Assembly: GCA_934647145.1 (NCBI GenBank)
Contig: CAKUFB010000198.1
Coordinates: 1 to 5,208, forward strand
Length of the DNA: 5,208 nucleotides
DNA from: an uncultured Clostridia bacterium
GTDB taxonomy: Bacteria > Bacillota > Clostridia > Christensenellales > Aristaeellaceae
Direction: 5' to 3'
Both the position numbers and the translations under genes were made by a program. This document shows positions 5,110 to 5,208 of the stretch, one piece after another (the stretch's first letter is position 1; each line of letters begins with the position of its first letter). Under the pieces are notes generated by a model that saw only the letters and a program-made list of their open reading frames with translations, did no database searches and was not told the origin of the DNA.

Positions 5110-5208
5110 CGGCAGCAAGTGGGTGCGGGCACTGCCCGGCGGACAAACTTCGGTGGGGGTCTGGGGGAGCGCGAAGCGAAGCGGAGCCTCCCCCAGCCAG
5201 AGAGCCTG
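5101..5208 (+). repeat. 108-bp direct repeat, copy 2, running off the window
   Basis: This is the second copy of 4904-5011. It carries the same module hairpin (5126-5138) and the GGGGG-rich stem (5161-5169, 5188-5196). It is still matching copy 1 at the last base of the window, so the repeat, and possibly more 197-bp units, extend to the right. Confidence 0.9.

Noticed and set aside
4904..5208. CRISPR array
   Set aside because: The repeats are about 108 bp at a 197-bp period and contain other repeat families; there are no short, regularly spaced repeats with unique spacers and no cas genes.
1..5208. tRNA, rRNA, integrase or transposase genes
   Set aside because: I saw no cloverleaf, rRNA signature or recombinase motif on either strand.

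Overview
The window holds one minus-strand operon of three tandem MATE-family multidrug efflux genes, with intergenic DNA rich in structured repeats on both sides. GC content is high by eye in the genes. The MATE proteins resemble the NorM/YoeA-like type common in Clostridia, and the intergenic DNA carries hairpin repeats of the CCTCCCC-TTTCA-GGAGAGG kind, which I associate with GC-rich gut Clostridia (Oscillospiraceae or Christensenellales-like). That placement is inference; there is no rRNA or marker gene here.

Layout, left to right. Bases 29-118 are a 90-bp dispersed repeat. Bases 119-224 are a MITE-like imperfect palindrome that runs into a plus-strand terminator-like hairpin (216-250). 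Bases 250-487 carry no convincing gene, only an inverted repeat (277-360) and a degenerate copy of a short repeat module (430-458). The three MATE genes follow on the minus strand: third gene 488-1837, second gene 1818-3191, first gene 3188-4543. The first and second genes overlap by ATGA. The third starts at TTG inside the end of the second and has a strong Shine-Dalgarno. Upstream of the first gene, bases 4545-4758 form a compact control region. Bases 4855-4890 hold a terminator that insulates the operon from upstream transcription. Bases 4904-5208 are a direct-repeat array with a 197-bp period that contains an inverted copy of the left-hand 90-bp repeat.

The most interesting part is the control region. 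Read on the minus strand, it has an extended -10 promoter, a strong Shine-Dalgarno, a 19-codon leader ORF (MKSMICCPGGRACALGRTV), an intrinsic-terminator hairpin that starts 3 nt after the leader stop codon, and then the operon. This is the layout of ribosome-mediated attenuation, known for several antibiotic-resistance and efflux genes in Bacillota. I infer that a ribosome stalled near the end of the leader would cover the 5' arm of the terminator and let polymerase read into the efflux genes. A second small ORF (13 codons) ends one base before the first MATE start, which itself lacks a good Shine-Dalgarno, so initiation there may be coupled.

The flanking repeats show compensatory base changes between copies in two different hairpins, which points to conserved structure rather than protein coding.
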